A DNA stretch of 64,000 nucleotides from JAIQFV01 sp041494885 (GCA_041494885.1 JBGQBO010000020.1:1-64000); one strand, 5' to 3'; numbered from the stretch's first letter, positions 34,898 to 43,184 are shown. Translations and numbers: made by a program. The notes: generated by a model not told the origin, from the letters alone.

Positions 34898-35113
34898 GTG
34901 TTTTTTGAAACTTTTCTTGAACACTGGGTTATGCGCTGCGAGAAACGAACCGGGGCATCCTCAGGGCAGCGCTTCGCTATTGGCGCGGCTGAGTTGGTCC
35001 TGGCGAATACGCGGTGGAGAGGACTCCGATGTCCTGCTACGATTTTCCCCGTATATCCACTCCTGGTTCACTCCTGAGGACACGGAAGTGTGCCATTCGA
35101 GGGCTTACATTGG

Positions 35114-35237
35114 GGGTGCCGCGGGGATCCCGTATGCCCCGATCTATCGGGGCTTGCGCCGGGCACCACGACTCTCGAGGCTCTTTACCGCGCGCCATCG
35201 TTTGCAGACAAGCAAAAAACACAGGTCTGCGGCACCC
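35114..35237. repeat. Palindromic repeat, copy B (complete, diverged)
   Basis: The 124-bp element has ends GGGTGCCGC (35114-35122) and GCGGCACCC (35229-35237). It shares the inner block CTCGAGnCTTT...CGCGC..CATCGTT.GCAGACA with copy A. Its right-end hairpin (35204-35230) has lost pairing in the middle. A separate palindrome GCCCCGAT-ct-ATCGGGGC (35136-35153) sits in the left half. A further GGCGGCACCC piece follows at 35257-35267. Confidence 0.65.
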
Positions 35238-35371
35238 AGAGTCCTGTCCTCATGCAGGCGGCACCCCTGCAAATAAATTGGGGAAGGGATGACGCAGCCT
35301 GACCTCCTTTACTTCTTGTCAGGTCTTCACGTCTATTCTATAGTCAGGCAGCCTGGAGTATCCCAAGACCG

Positions 35372-36226
35372 ATGAGAACCTTACGCTTCTTCCTGTTCGC
35401 GTTGCTGCTTTCGGGCATGGCGGTGGGCCAGTCGTCGCAGTCAATCGCTCCGCAAACCGTCGAGATCCGCAGCGGCAATCTTCGCCTCAAAGCCTTCCTC
35501 TGGATGCCGGCGGGTCCCGGTCCCTTTCCTGCCGTCCTGTTCAATCACGGCTCTGGCGGTGCCGACCCCGGGCATACGGCCGGACTCACGATGACGGGGG
35601 CAGCCGAACGACTCGGCCCACTCTTCGTCAAACACGGCTACGCCTTCCTTTATCTCTTCCGCCGCGGTCATGGCCTTTCTGCAGACCAAGGACCCTTCAT
35701 GCAGGATCTCCTGCAGCATGAGAAGGCGGCCAAGGGAGATGAGGCCCGAAAGCGCTTGCAGTTCGTTTTGCTGACCACGGATCATCTCGACGATGTCCTC
35801 GCAGCTTTGTCCTTTTTGAAAACCGCGCGCGGCGTGGACCCTCACCGGATCGCGATCGCAGGGCATTCATTCGGCGGCCAGCTCACCCTTCTTGCCGCCG
35901 AGCGCGACCCCGCCGTACGCGCCGCTGTTACTTTTGCCGCTGCTGCGGGCTCCTGGGAAAACACAACCGAAGTGCGCGACCCCCTGCTGACCGCCGTCCG
36001 CAAGACAGCGGCCCCCATCATGCTCATTCAAGCCGCCAACGACTACAGCACGGCTGCTGGCCGCGACCTCGCCGCGGAGCTCGAACGTTTGCACAAACCC
36101 CACGCCCTGAAGCTCTACCCGCCCGTCGGCCTAACACGAGAGGAGGGGCACAATCTGTTGTACATGGCCATCCCCCAATGGGAGCCCGACGTCTTCAACT
36201 TCCTTGATGAATATGTCAGACGTTGA
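35372..36226 (+). CDS. Exported alpha/beta hydrolase, dienelactone-hydrolase type
   Basis: The 284-residue protein begins with a signal peptide (MRTLRFFLFALLLSGMAVGQS). The alpha/beta hydrolase fold shows FPAVLFNHGSGG (oxyanion region), RRGHG, the nucleophile elbow GHSFGGQ with Ser, Asp in AANDYST and His in EEGHNLLY, a complete Ser-Asp-His triad. The substrate is unknown; cell-surface esterase or peptidase activity is likely. It stands alone between repeat copy B and a structured non-coding stretch. Confidence 0.84.
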   Translation: MRTLRFFLFALLLSGMAVGQSSQSIAPQTVEIRSGNLRLKAFLWMPAGPGPFPAVLFNHGSGGADPGHTAGLTMTGAAERLGPLFVKHGYAFLYLFRRGHGLSADQGPFMQDLLQHEKAAKGDEARKRLQFVLLTTDHLDDVLAALSFLKTARGVDPHRIAIAGHSFGGQLTLLAAERDPAVRAAVTFAAAAGSWENTTEVRDPLLTAVRKTAAPIMLIQAANDYSTAAGRDLAAELERLHKPHALKLYPPVGLTREEGHNLLYMAIPQWEPDVFNFLDEYVRR

Positions 36227-36354
36227 CCGTGTCGACGAATTATGTCGGGGAATTCGTGACGATCCGGAATGTCCGGATCTGTACAGGGGGTGTTTGGCGA
36301 CGGGCATCCCCACCGTGACCGCAGAATCGTCCCACGGAATTGGCTCCGCTTTGC

Positions 36355-36445
36355 GGGGCGTAGGTCCGCCGCGGGCGGATAGCCCAGGGAGTCAGCCCTG
36401 GCTAAGTAATCCCAGGGAACAGAAAGCCCCAGCAGGGGCGAAAGT
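36355..36445. repeat. GC-rich chain of small hairpins
   Basis: The chain contains GTCCGCC/GGGCGGA, AGCCCAGGG/CCCTGGCT and GCCCC-agca-GGGGC followed by GAAAG. Such CCCAGGG...GCCCC..GGGGCGAAAG strings are a recognisable type of dispersed non-coding repeat in several phyla (from memory). The rest of 36227-36578 shows no gene. Confidence 0.5.
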
Positions 36446-36578
36446 AAATTCAGAGCTTCCCCAAACCATCACCCATCAGCTTTTTCCATTGCAGGGGCGC
36501 CACATGGCTGCCTCTCGCATCAGGGCTCTCGGACATTTACCAGCCGCCTTGGTTCGCGGGCATGTCCTCGGCCAGCGG

Positions 36579-36613
36579 AAAAAAAATAAGGACAGCCCCG
36601 CGGGACTGTCCTT
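36579..36613 (-). terminator. Intrinsic terminator after the exported paralogue pair
   Basis: On the minus strand AAGGACAG (36613-36606), a GC-rich loop, and CTGTCCTT (36595-36588) are followed by ATTTTTTTTCC. It lies 22 bases after the stop at 36635. Confidence 0.88.
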
Positions 36614-36634
36614 CGGAATTATTCAGATTCCAGG

Positions 36635-37075
36635 CTACTTCCCGCTTTCGATCTTCTCCTTAATATGCTTGGCGCAAGCCTCTGCGGTACTCTTCTGGCC
36701 ATGCGCTGAACTGGCCTTGTTAACGCTATAGGCAAAAACCACAGTACCGGTGGTGAGATTCGCGATTTGAATGCTCGCTTGTTCGTTGGAATGCCAGTCC
36801 AGTCTGATTAATTTCTTTGCGGTGCTGGCCTTTTGCGAATCGGAATGGCCTGCGATTTCAAACTCGGCCTGGGTCATATCTGAAACCAAGGTTAGGAGTA
36901 TCTTCTTTTTCCGAATCGCGTCCTTTAGATACTTGGTAAAGTTATTCTCCATGGGGGCGACAAAAACCTTTGACCCTGCGGGTAGAACCATGGAGGCAGT
37001 CTCCTGGCCATTTGCAGAACAGGTGAGAAGTGCCATGAGCAGCACGAGGGGTAGAGCAATTTTCTGAATGCGCAT
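36635..37075 (-). CDS. Exported hypothetical protein, downstream paralogue
   Basis: The 146-residue protein has a signal peptide (LPLVLLMALLTCSANG) and a compact domain: LPAGSKVFVAPMENNFTKYLKDAIRKKKI, then AEFEIAGHSD, ASIQIANLTTGTVVFAYSVNKASS and AKHIKEKIES. The pattern suggests a fold like the lipoprotein LpoB/TolB-N-like domains that compute on PxxxxFxxYLxxxL, but this is uncertain. It starts 10 bases after its paralogue, in one operon ending at an intrinsic terminator. Function unknown. Confidence 0.72.
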   Translation of the reverse strand: MRIQKIALPLVLLMALLTCSANGQETASMVLPAGSKVFVAPMENNFTKYLKDAIRKKKILLTLVSDMTQAEFEIAGHSDSQKASTAKKLIRLDWHSNEQASIQIANLTTGTVVFAYSVNKASSAHGQKSTAEACAKHIKEKIESGK

Positions 37076-37084
37076 AATTTGACC

Positions 37085-37594
37085 TCAATGATATCGATTT
37101 TCAATCTTTTCTTTGATGTGTTTGGCAACCGCTTCACCGGCGCTTTGCTTCCCGCGGACCGAATTTGTTTTATTTACGGAATAGGCAAAGGCGACGGCTC
37201 CCGTTTTCAGGTTCACGATCTTGATACTGGCACTTTCGTTCGATTGTTGTGAATTCATGAAGAGCATTTTGGCCCATCCGGCCTTATCGGTCTCGGACAC
37301 ACCGGTGAGCTCGTAATCGGCCTTGGTGCGGTCAATAACGATGACGAGTGGGACGTTTTTCTTTTGCAGTCCGGCGATGATATACGTCTCAAACCCATTC
37401 TGTATGGGCGATATGTAAAGTCTTGCCCCTGGGGGGAGCGCCTCTTCCACGAGTACCGGGGTATTCCCGGTCAGATTGTTTTGTGGTAATGCGGAACTGC
37501 CGGTCGTCTGTGTTTCTTGTCCGCGCATTGGGCCCGCGAGGCAAGCACACAATCCTGCGATCAATGCGATCAAAATGAAGACTCTGTTAAACAC
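37085..37594 (-). CDS. Exported hypothetical protein, upstream paralogue
   Basis: The 169-residue protein has a signal peptide with a lipobox-like LCACLAG. It carries the same domain as its neighbour: LPPGARLYISPIQNGFETYIIAGLQKKNV, ADYELTGVSETDK, ASIKIVNLKTGAVAFAYSVNKTNS and AKHIKEKIEN. The pair arose by tandem duplication and has diverged. GTG at 37594 is preceded by AAGGAGGTCACC, an almost perfect Shine-Dalgarno. Function unknown. Confidence 0.74.
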   Translation of the reverse strand: MFNRVFILIALIAGLCACLAGPMRGQETQTTGSSALPQNNLTGNTPVLVEEALPPGARLYISPIQNGFETYIIAGLQKKNVPLVIVIDRTKADYELTGVSETDKAGWAKMLFMNSQQSNESASIKIVNLKTGAVAFAYSVNKTNSVRGKQSAGEAVAKHIKEKIENRYH

Positions 37595-38171
37595 TTCGGT
37601 GACCTCCTTCTATGAACTTGGCTAGTTTCTGGTGGGGGATGACATTTTCCAGTCGATGATTTCGGGTAAGAGTAGACTGGAGAAATGACACTATTCCCCT
37701 TCGATTACAACAAAGCACTGCTACTGATTCAGAGAATTGATTTTGCGGGGCCGGTGAGGTCAGGCGTCAATCAGTGCGGCTGGTCTGATGAGGGTTGCCT
37801 GGCCAATCTGAGCTGTAAGACTTGACAACTGCAAATTCGAGGAGCGTTCGCCTACCTTGTCCCTCTCCCTTTTCAGCGATAGGTTGACTCCGCCCCGGCT
37901 TATTTCCCCAGGGCGATCTAGATACTCCTCCACCAAAGTTACAGAAAGTTCACATTCCAGCTTTTGCGCAGGGGGAGGGCATTTTTGACCGCACCTCTGG
38001 AAGGAATTGAAAGGCTGGGTGGGAGAGAAATGCGGGTCAGATCGGGACAAAGGACAGGGCTCACGCTATCTCCGGTTTGGCCTATGTCTCAATGTAACCC
38101 GAATCATTCCTAAGTGCCCCTCCAGGATCGAGAATTTAAGGCTAGTTCAGGTAACATCGGACCTCCATTCC
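37595..38171. other. Gap between exported paralogues and the toxin-antitoxin pair
   Basis: No gene is assigned. A 96-codon minus frame at 37760-38050 has a fairly protein-like composition but no recognised family and no good ribosome-binding site. Promoters for the flanking operons lie at the two edges. Confidence 0.3.
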
Positions 38172-38200
38172 TTGGCAGCTTCCTCGGCCCGGTATATCAT
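38172..38200 (+). promoter_or_regulatory. Promoter of the AbiEi/AbiEii operon
   Basis: TTGGCA (38172-38177) and TATCAT (38195-38200) are separated by exactly 17 bases, each one mismatch from consensus. The start would be near 38207. Confidence 0.6.
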
Positions 38201-38218
38201 AATGTTATTAAATCCTCT

Positions 38219-38243
38219 TTACAGGGACTTAATGCGCCTGTAA
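38219..38243. promoter_or_regulatory. Inverted repeat upstream of the antitoxin start
   Basis: TTACAGG-N11-CCTGTAA is a perfect 7+7 inverted repeat just downstream of the predicted transcript start and 9 bases before the GTG at 38253. AbiEi antitoxins repress their own operon by binding inverted repeats, so this is the likely operator. Confidence 0.6.
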
Positions 38244-38252
38244 TATACCTAA

Positions 38253-39059
38253 GTGGATCAGCTTAACCCATTTCCTAAAGGTCGCGCACAGCTGAGCCAA
38301 GTCTTGCAGAGCGCCGGGGAACTCATCTCGGTCGACGATGTCATCAATGCACTCCAGATTGAAAGGCGGCAGGCAACCAAGCTGTTGGCACGATGGAACA
38401 TGCAGGGATGGATCAGGCGATTGCGACGGGGACTCTACGCTCCGGTGCCTATTGCCTCACTCGGCCAAAGCCAGGTGCTTGACGACCCGTGGCTGATCGT
38501 ACCGACACTATTCGGACCGGCGTACATCGGCGGCTGGACCGCAGCCGAACACTGGGGGCTCACCGAGCAAGTCTTCCGAAGTGTGTGCGTGCTGACGACT
38601 CGTCCTGTGCGGGGAAAGGAACGGACTATTCAAGGAGTAGATTTTTCCCTGAAGCAAATTTCACCACGAGCCATGTTTGGTACGAAGCCGCTCTGGCACG
38701 GGCGGATAAAAATTGAGATATCGAATCCCGCAAAGACCATCATCGATATGCTCGACGATCCAACTGTCGGTGGCGGGATTCGTCAGGTGGGTGACTGTCT
38801 TGACAAGTATCTGAGCGAGAAGAAAGGCGCTCCGGAAGAATTGCTAAGCGTCGCCGAACGCCTTGCCAACGGGGCGGTATTCAAGCGGCTTGGATTTTTG
38901 GCGGAACGTCGAGGAGGACCGGAAGAACTCATCGCCAGCTGCCGGAAGCGGCTCACCACGGGAAATGCCAAGCTCGACCCCGCTGTACCAAGCCGAAGGC
39001 TGGTGAAACGCTGGCGCGTGTGGGTGCCGCGCAGCTGGATGGAGACGAGAGCAACGTGA
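38253..39059 (+). CDS. AbiEi-family antitoxin (type IV toxin-antitoxin)
   Basis: The 268-residue protein has an N-terminal winged-helix (about 12-70, LSQVLQSAGELISVDDVINALQIERRQATKLLARWNMQGWIRRLRRGLYAPVP). An AbiEi-type C-terminal domain follows (about 75-265, YIGGWTAAEHWGLTEQVFRSVCVLTTRP, then ISNPAKTIIDMLDDPTVGGG). It represses its own operon and neutralises the AbiEii nucleotidyltransferase without direct toxin contact in known systems. The start is GTG, with no clear Shine-Dalgarno. Its stop overlaps the toxin start (GTGA), so production is coupled. Confidence 0.86.
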   Translation: MDQLNPFPKGRAQLSQVLQSAGELISVDDVINALQIERRQATKLLARWNMQGWIRRLRRGLYAPVPIASLGQSQVLDDPWLIVPTLFGPAYIGGWTAAEHWGLTEQVFRSVCVLTTRPVRGKERTIQGVDFSLKQISPRAMFGTKPLWHGRIKIEISNPAKTIIDMLDDPTVGGGIRQVGDCLDKYLSEKKGAPEELLSVAERLANGAVFKRLGFLAERRGGPEELIASCRKRLTTGNAKLDPAVPSRRLVKRWRVWVPRSWMETRAT

Positions 39060-40480
39060 TTGATCGTGCGGAAATCCTGCGGCTCGCAAATGAGTTTGGA
39101 CTTGAAGCGCGCATCGTCGAGAAGGATTACATTCTTGGTTGGGTGCTCGCGAGCATCTCCCGCGATCCCCTCCTGGCTGCGACGTGGGTCTTTAAAGGAG
39201 GTACCTGCCTCAAGAAGTGTTTTTTCGAGACTTATCGATTCTCCGAAGATCTGGATTTTACAGTCACTGAAGCACGGCAACTGGAGGCAGGTTTCCTGGA
39301 GTCACGGTTTCTTGAGCTTAGTAACTGGCTCCACGACACTACGGGCATCGAGCTGCCTGCCGAACAGCGCCGCTTCGACGTTTACAACAACAAGCGTGGC
39401 GGCAGATGCTGCGAAGGGCGAATTGGCTTTCGCGGGCCGATAGCTCCACGTGGCGGAGATTTGCCACGCATCAAACTTGATCTCACTGCAGATGAAATCC
39501 TGGTATTGCCAACCGTAACGCGGCCGGTGGGGCATGCATTTTCGGACACACCGACCGAAGGAATAACGGCGCGTTGCTACGCCTTCGAAGAGGTGTTTGG
39601 AGAAAAAATCCGTGCCCTCGGAGAACGCTCAAGACCGCGTGACCTCTATGATGTAATCAACCTGTTTCGTAACAGTGAGTTCCGCGCGGCGGCTGATGTC
39701 ATCCGTGACGTGGTGCAACAGAAATGCACTTTCAAGAACATCGGCTTTCCGAGATTCGAGGCGTTGGCTGTCTTTCGAGACGAACTGGTTGCAGAGTGGG
39801 GAAACATGCTGAGGCATCAGCTACCCGCCCTCCCGCCGGTGGATTCTTTCTGGGCCGCATTGCCCGAGTTCTTCGGCTGGCTCGCCGGCACGCGTGCTCC
39901 GGCAGCTGTTGCTCCCTATCCATTGGCAGTTGGCGATCAGGTTTTGCGGATACCCGCCGGGTCTTTCCGGCTACCGGGCCGAAGCACACCATTCATCGAG
40001 GTCATCAGATTTGCTGCGGCAAACCACCTCTGCGTAGATCTCGACTACGTTGATGAGGCGGGAAGCCGGGATACCCGAACCATCGAACCCTACTCACTGC
40101 ATCGCACGCAGGAGGGCAACACCGTGCTAAGAGCGGTTCGCTCACAAGATCAACTTGATCGTTCCTACCGGGTTGATCGTATTCTTGGAGCGCGTACCAC
40201 ACAGCGGACTTTCATCCCGCGTTATGCAGTGGAACTGACGCCGACTGGTCCATTGACGGTGGCACCAACAACAAGTCGCACAGCTGTGCGGCAAACCGGG
40301 AGTGGGCAGACACGGCGGTCACGGGTATCGAGCGGGCCGGTGTACGTTTTTCGATGCCCCGTATGCAATAAACGCTTTGATCGAAAGAGCTACGACGGAA
40401 CTCTGTGTCCTCACAAAGACCACGCCACTGGACGGGACTGCTATGGCAGCTATGGTCACTATGAGGGGACGAAGTATTGA
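39056..40480 (+). CDS. AbiEii-family nucleotidyltransferase toxin with WYL-like and zinc-ribbon extensions
   Basis: Residues about 1-260 are the AbiEii/AbiGii toxin: EKDYILGWVLASIS, the nucleotidyltransferase motif KGGTCLKKCF...YRFSEDLDF (47-68) and EVFGEKIRALGERSRPRDLYDV. Known members block translation by adding nucleotides to tRNA. Two extra modules follow. Residues about 312-388 look like a WYL sensor domain (LDYVDEAGSRDTRTIEPYSLHRTQEGNTVLRAV...YRVDRI). Residues 434-462 form a zinc ribbon (Cys434, Cys437, Cys451, His453, Cys462). Typical AbiEii proteins are about 300 residues; this one is 474. GTG at 39056 overlaps the antitoxin stop. The extra modules may sense a ligand or recruit the toxin to nucleic acid. 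Confidence 0.83.
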   Translation: MIDRAEILRLANEFGLEARIVEKDYILGWVLASISRDPLLAATWVFKGGTCLKKCFFETYRFSEDLDFTVTEARQLEAGFLESRFLELSNWLHDTTGIELPAEQRRFDVYNNKRGGRCCEGRIGFRGPIAPRGGDLPRIKLDLTADEILVLPTVTRPVGHAFSDTPTEGITARCYAFEEVFGEKIRALGERSRPRDLYDVINLFRNSEFRAAADVIRDVVQQKCTFKNIGFPRFEALAVFRDELVAEWGNMLRHQLPALPPVDSFWAALPEFFGWLAGTRAPAAVAPYPLAVGDQVLRIPAGSFRLPGRSTPFIEVIRFAAANHLCVDLDYVDEAGSRDTRTIEPYSLHRTQEGNTVLRAVRSQDQLDRSYRVDRILGARTTQRTFIPRYAVELTPTGPLTVAPTTSRTAVRQTGSGQTRRSRVSSGPVYVFRCPVCNKRFDRKSYDGTLCPHKDHATGRDCYGSYGHYEGTKY

Positions 40481-40600
40481 AGGTTGGGCGATGATGACTC
40501 CTTACATTGGACAAATGAAAAATCCTTTGGCAATTTCCAATGTCAGGATCTTACCCTCGAATGCTCTCTGACCCCGATCATTTCTCGAATCCGATTGCGA

Positions 40601-40870
40601 TCAAAGCACACCCAGGATCCAACCCTCGACTTGGGCTACGGTGCACTCCTCCGGTCTAAGGGGAGGTTTGAGGAATTACTGCAAAGAGCCATCTGTGTCA
40701 GCATGGAGCAGCCACGCCGACACCGCATAGGCGGCCTGTTGGTCGTTGTTGCGATCTTCGTTCGGGAAACGCCGCATCCTAATCGACGGGTACACTTCCG
40801 CCACCACAGACCGGTCCGCCGGAATCTCCCAACCATCGAACGGCCAGAAGGAGAATTCGGGACTCTCCCC
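40601..40870 (-). pseudogene. Decayed C-terminal remnant of a conserved hypothetical protein
   Basis: On the minus strand one frame reads FSFWPFDGWEIPADRSV, AEVYPSIRMRRF, DQQAAYAVSAWLLHADTDGSLQ, then an in-frame TAA (40678-40676), and continues in the same frame with FLKPPLRPEECTVAQVEGWILGVL before a second stop at 40603-40601. From memory this is the conserved C-terminal end of a family of hypothetical proteins (AEVYP..., D-H-DAY, AAWL, EGWILGV), perhaps DUF429-like. The N-terminal part is missing and the kinase gene abuts it, so it is a truncated, nonsense-mutated remnant. The family name is uncertain. Confidence 0.62.
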
Positions 40871-40875
40871 CAGAG

Positions 40876-42336
40876 TCAAGGAGCCTTGATCATTTTGGCA
40901 AGGCTGACCGCTGCGGTGACGAGTCCTGAAACGATCCCGACGAAGGAGATCAGAAAAGCGATGAGCTTTTCATGGCGGATATACCAGGGTGATAAGCGAG
41001 GCATCAGCTTCTCGAGGAGTTGAGCGACATTCATCAGCGCGGATTGTTTGTCTCTTGATTCTTTGGCTGATTCATATTCTCGAACCATCTCCACGATCGT
41101 TTCTCCAAGGATCTTTTCATCAATTCGACGGCATTTTGAAATGAGATCCTCAACGTCCAGGGCAAGAGTAGCGCTCAGAATGTTGCGGGCCTTTGTTCCC
41201 AGGAGCACTCGAGTTGCCTGCCGCTCTATATCGGGCCGTCGCTGCTCAAGAGACTTCCGGACAAAGAAGCTGAGTGCCAATCCTCCTAATCCAATTAAAA
41301 TGCCTGCAATAATTCCATAAGCCGCAGACCACTTCCCCCGGTTCATCCATCCCAGGACAACAACGGCCAGAACCCCTATTAATATGCCGATAACCAAGAG
41401 CACACCAGGCCAATTTCGGGCGCGCGTTTCGCTCGGAACGGAACGGCTTTCTTTCGACGGTTCAATGGTGACCGTGGCCTCCGGACTGGTTTCAAGAAGC
41501 CCTTCGATTTGTTTCAGAACCTCCGCGGCTGACTGCGGCCTTTTGCTCGGATTTTTACTAAGGCATCGAAGTAAAAACGAACCCACTTCAGTGGGAATGT
41601 GTTTCTCCGGTGGAATGGAAACTTCTTCATTAATGATTTTGACCAGGAACGCAAACGTGTCCTGGATCTTAGGGTTGAAAGGGGGATATCCAATAAGCAT
41701 TTCATAAAGCAGCACGCCCAGGCCATAGACATCAGTGGCCGCTGATTGCGGTTCAGCGCGCAACTGCTCTGGCGACATATAGGTCGGAGTCCCATAAAAC
41801 TGCCCCGTTTGAGTCATGGCCTGACCCCCTGAGGGGCGCATCAATTCCCCCAGAGCCCCAAAGTCCACGAGACACGCTTCTGAGAAGGCCGGTCCATCGG
41901 CTCCGACGGGCACGATGACGTTCGAGGGTTTGATATCCCGATGAATGATTCCAACGGCATGCGCCGCGGCAAGAGCCTCGGTGATGGCTTGGAGCAAAGT
42001 GAGGGCTTGCAGGAGAGTCAGGGCTCCCGGTGCAAGAATCTTATTGAGGGGCTGACCATCGATCCAGTCGAGGACCAGGTACCCACGGCCATCATCCAGG
42101 CGGCCGGAATCCTGAATTCGAGCAACTCGCGGATGCTGAATCCTCGACAAAGCGGCTGCCTCTTTTTGAAGTTTTGCTGCACCTGTTTCATCCAAATGAG
42201 TGGCAATTTTGATGGTAACCTGCCGGTTCAAGGCAGTATCCTGGGCCAGATGGGTGGAGCTGTAAGCCCCTTCACTTAGAAGGCTAAGAAGGCGATATCG
42301 GCCGGCGATTAATTGTCCTTGATCAATCATAAGCAT
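40876..42336 (-). CDS. Membrane-anchored Ser/Thr protein kinase
   Basis: The 486-residue protein has a bacterial Hanks-type kinase domain (about 13-285) with Lys43 in TIKIA, HRD at 132-134, DFG at 158-160 and GTPTYMSPEQL. The glycine loop is SEGAYSS, lacking the first glycine of GxGxxG. Two membrane spans lie around 309-331 and 338-358 and a third near the C-terminus (LIAFLISFVGIVSGLVTAAVS). The spans are separated by a coiled Glu/Arg-rich helix. No PASTA, TPR or other sensor repeat is visible. It may phosphorylate local proteins. It ends next to the pseudogene at 40601-40870. Confidence 0.88.
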   Translation of the reverse strand: MLMIDQGQLIAGRYRLLSLLSEGAYSSTHLAQDTALNRQVTIKIATHLDETGAAKLQKEAAALSRIQHPRVARIQDSGRLDDGRGYLVLDWIDGQPLNKILAPGALTLLQALTLLQAITEALAAAHAVGIIHRDIKPSNVIVPVGADGPAFSEACLVDFGALGELMRPSGGQAMTQTGQFYGTPTYMSPEQLRAEPQSAATDVYGLGVLLYEMLIGYPPFNPKIQDTFAFLVKIINEEVSIPPEKHIPTEVGSFLLRCLSKNPSKRPQSAAEVLKQIEGLLETSPEATVTIEPSKESRSVPSETRARNWPGVLLVIGILIGVLAVVVLGWMNRGKWSAAYGIIAGILIGLGGLALSFFVRKSLEQRRPDIERQATRVLLGTKARNILSATLALDVEDLISKCRRIDEKILGETIVEMVREYESAKESRDKQSALMNVAQLLEKLMPRLSPWYIRHEKLIAFLISFVGIVSGLVTAAVSLAKMIKAP

Positions 42337-42347
42337 ACCCGGACCAC

Positions 42348-42402
42348 AAGGTCTGACTGGGCTCGCTGACTCCGGTGCCGTAAGTTCCCTGGGTCAGACC
42401 TT
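42348..42402. repeat. 10-bp inverted repeat with AAGGTCTGAC ends
   Basis: AAGGTCTGAC (42348-42357) and its exact reverse complement GTCAGACCTT (42393-42402) flank 35 bases. A third partial copy, AAGGTCTG, follows at about 42430. The repeats lie upstream of the kinase gene. This looks like a REP-type element or an operator. Confidence 0.5.
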
Positions 42403-42544
42403 TTCAATAATTCATTTTCCTTGGGAAAAGGTCTGCAGGCGAATCTCGCCTAACCATCTCTTCCGAATAGAAAATCGAAATAGTCTCAGCCCAAGCTTGT
42501 ACGAATGAATAACGGGCGATCTCCGTTCTTCGTTACTTTGATCA

Positions 42545-43096
42545 TTAACTCTCCAGGATCGCCTCTGCATCAATCGTGATGTGCACTTCATTCCCCACGA
42601 CGATACCTCCTCGATCCAACGTGCTATTCCAGCTCACACCAAAGTCATGGCGATTGATCGTGGTTTCTGCAAGGAAGCCCGCACGGGTCTTCGGCCCTTT
42701 GTCCACGCCATCTTCCCACCAGGGCGTCTTCCATTGACCTAAATAGCGAACATTCAGTGTCGCATTACGAGTCACACCGCGGATCGTCAGACCCCCTGTG
42801 ACAAGGTAGTCATGATCGCCGATAATCACAATCTGACTACTCTTGAAGGTGATGTCGGGGTGGTTGTCTGCATCAAGAAAGTCGCCGCTGCGCAGGTGGG
42901 CATCCCGCTGTGTCTCTCCCGTCCAAATTCCCTTGGCGTCCAGGGTTGCCTCCACAGAGCCATCCCGCGGGTTTTCTGGATCAAATTCAAGTGAGCCGTG
43001 CACATTCTTGAAGTGTCCGCGGACATAGGTCACCATCATGTGCCGCGCGCGGAATTCAGCCGCAGTATGTCCGGGTTCAAAAGTCCATTTAGCCAT
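42545..43096 (-). CDS. YceI family protein
   Basis: The 183-residue lipocalin-like protein shows MAKWTFEPGHTAAEFRARHMMVTYVRGHF, SLEFDPENPRDGSVEATLDAKGIWTGETQRDAHLRSGDFLDADNHPDITFKSS and DYLVTGGLTIRGVTRNATL, all typical of YceI. Members bind isoprenoid or other amphiphilic molecules. There is no signal peptide here, so it is probably cytoplasmic, unlike most YceI proteins. The start at 43096 has GGAGG six bases upstream. Confidence 0.9.
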   Translation of the reverse strand: MAKWTFEPGHTAAEFRARHMMVTYVRGHFKNVHGSLEFDPENPRDGSVEATLDAKGIWTGETQRDAHLRSGDFLDADNHPDITFKSSQIVIIGDHDYLVTGGLTIRGVTRNATLNVRYLGQWKTPWWEDGVDKGPKTRAGFLAETTINRHDFGVSWNSTLDRGGIVVGNEVHITIDAEAILES

Positions 43097-43184
43097 TTGA
43101 GCCTCCACGTAAATTCGAGACTGTCCCTAGTATTGATTCAAGGAGGAGAGCATTGTCGCAGATCGGCGGTAGAGCTTCAAGGAG

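Noticed and set aside
37760..38050. 96-codon minus frame, fairly protein-like
   Set aside because: No family recognised, no good ribosome-binding site, and it lies in a repeat-rich gap. Left unassigned.
40484..41023. 179-codon plus frame
   Set aside because: It is the antisense of the pseudogene and the kinase C-terminus.
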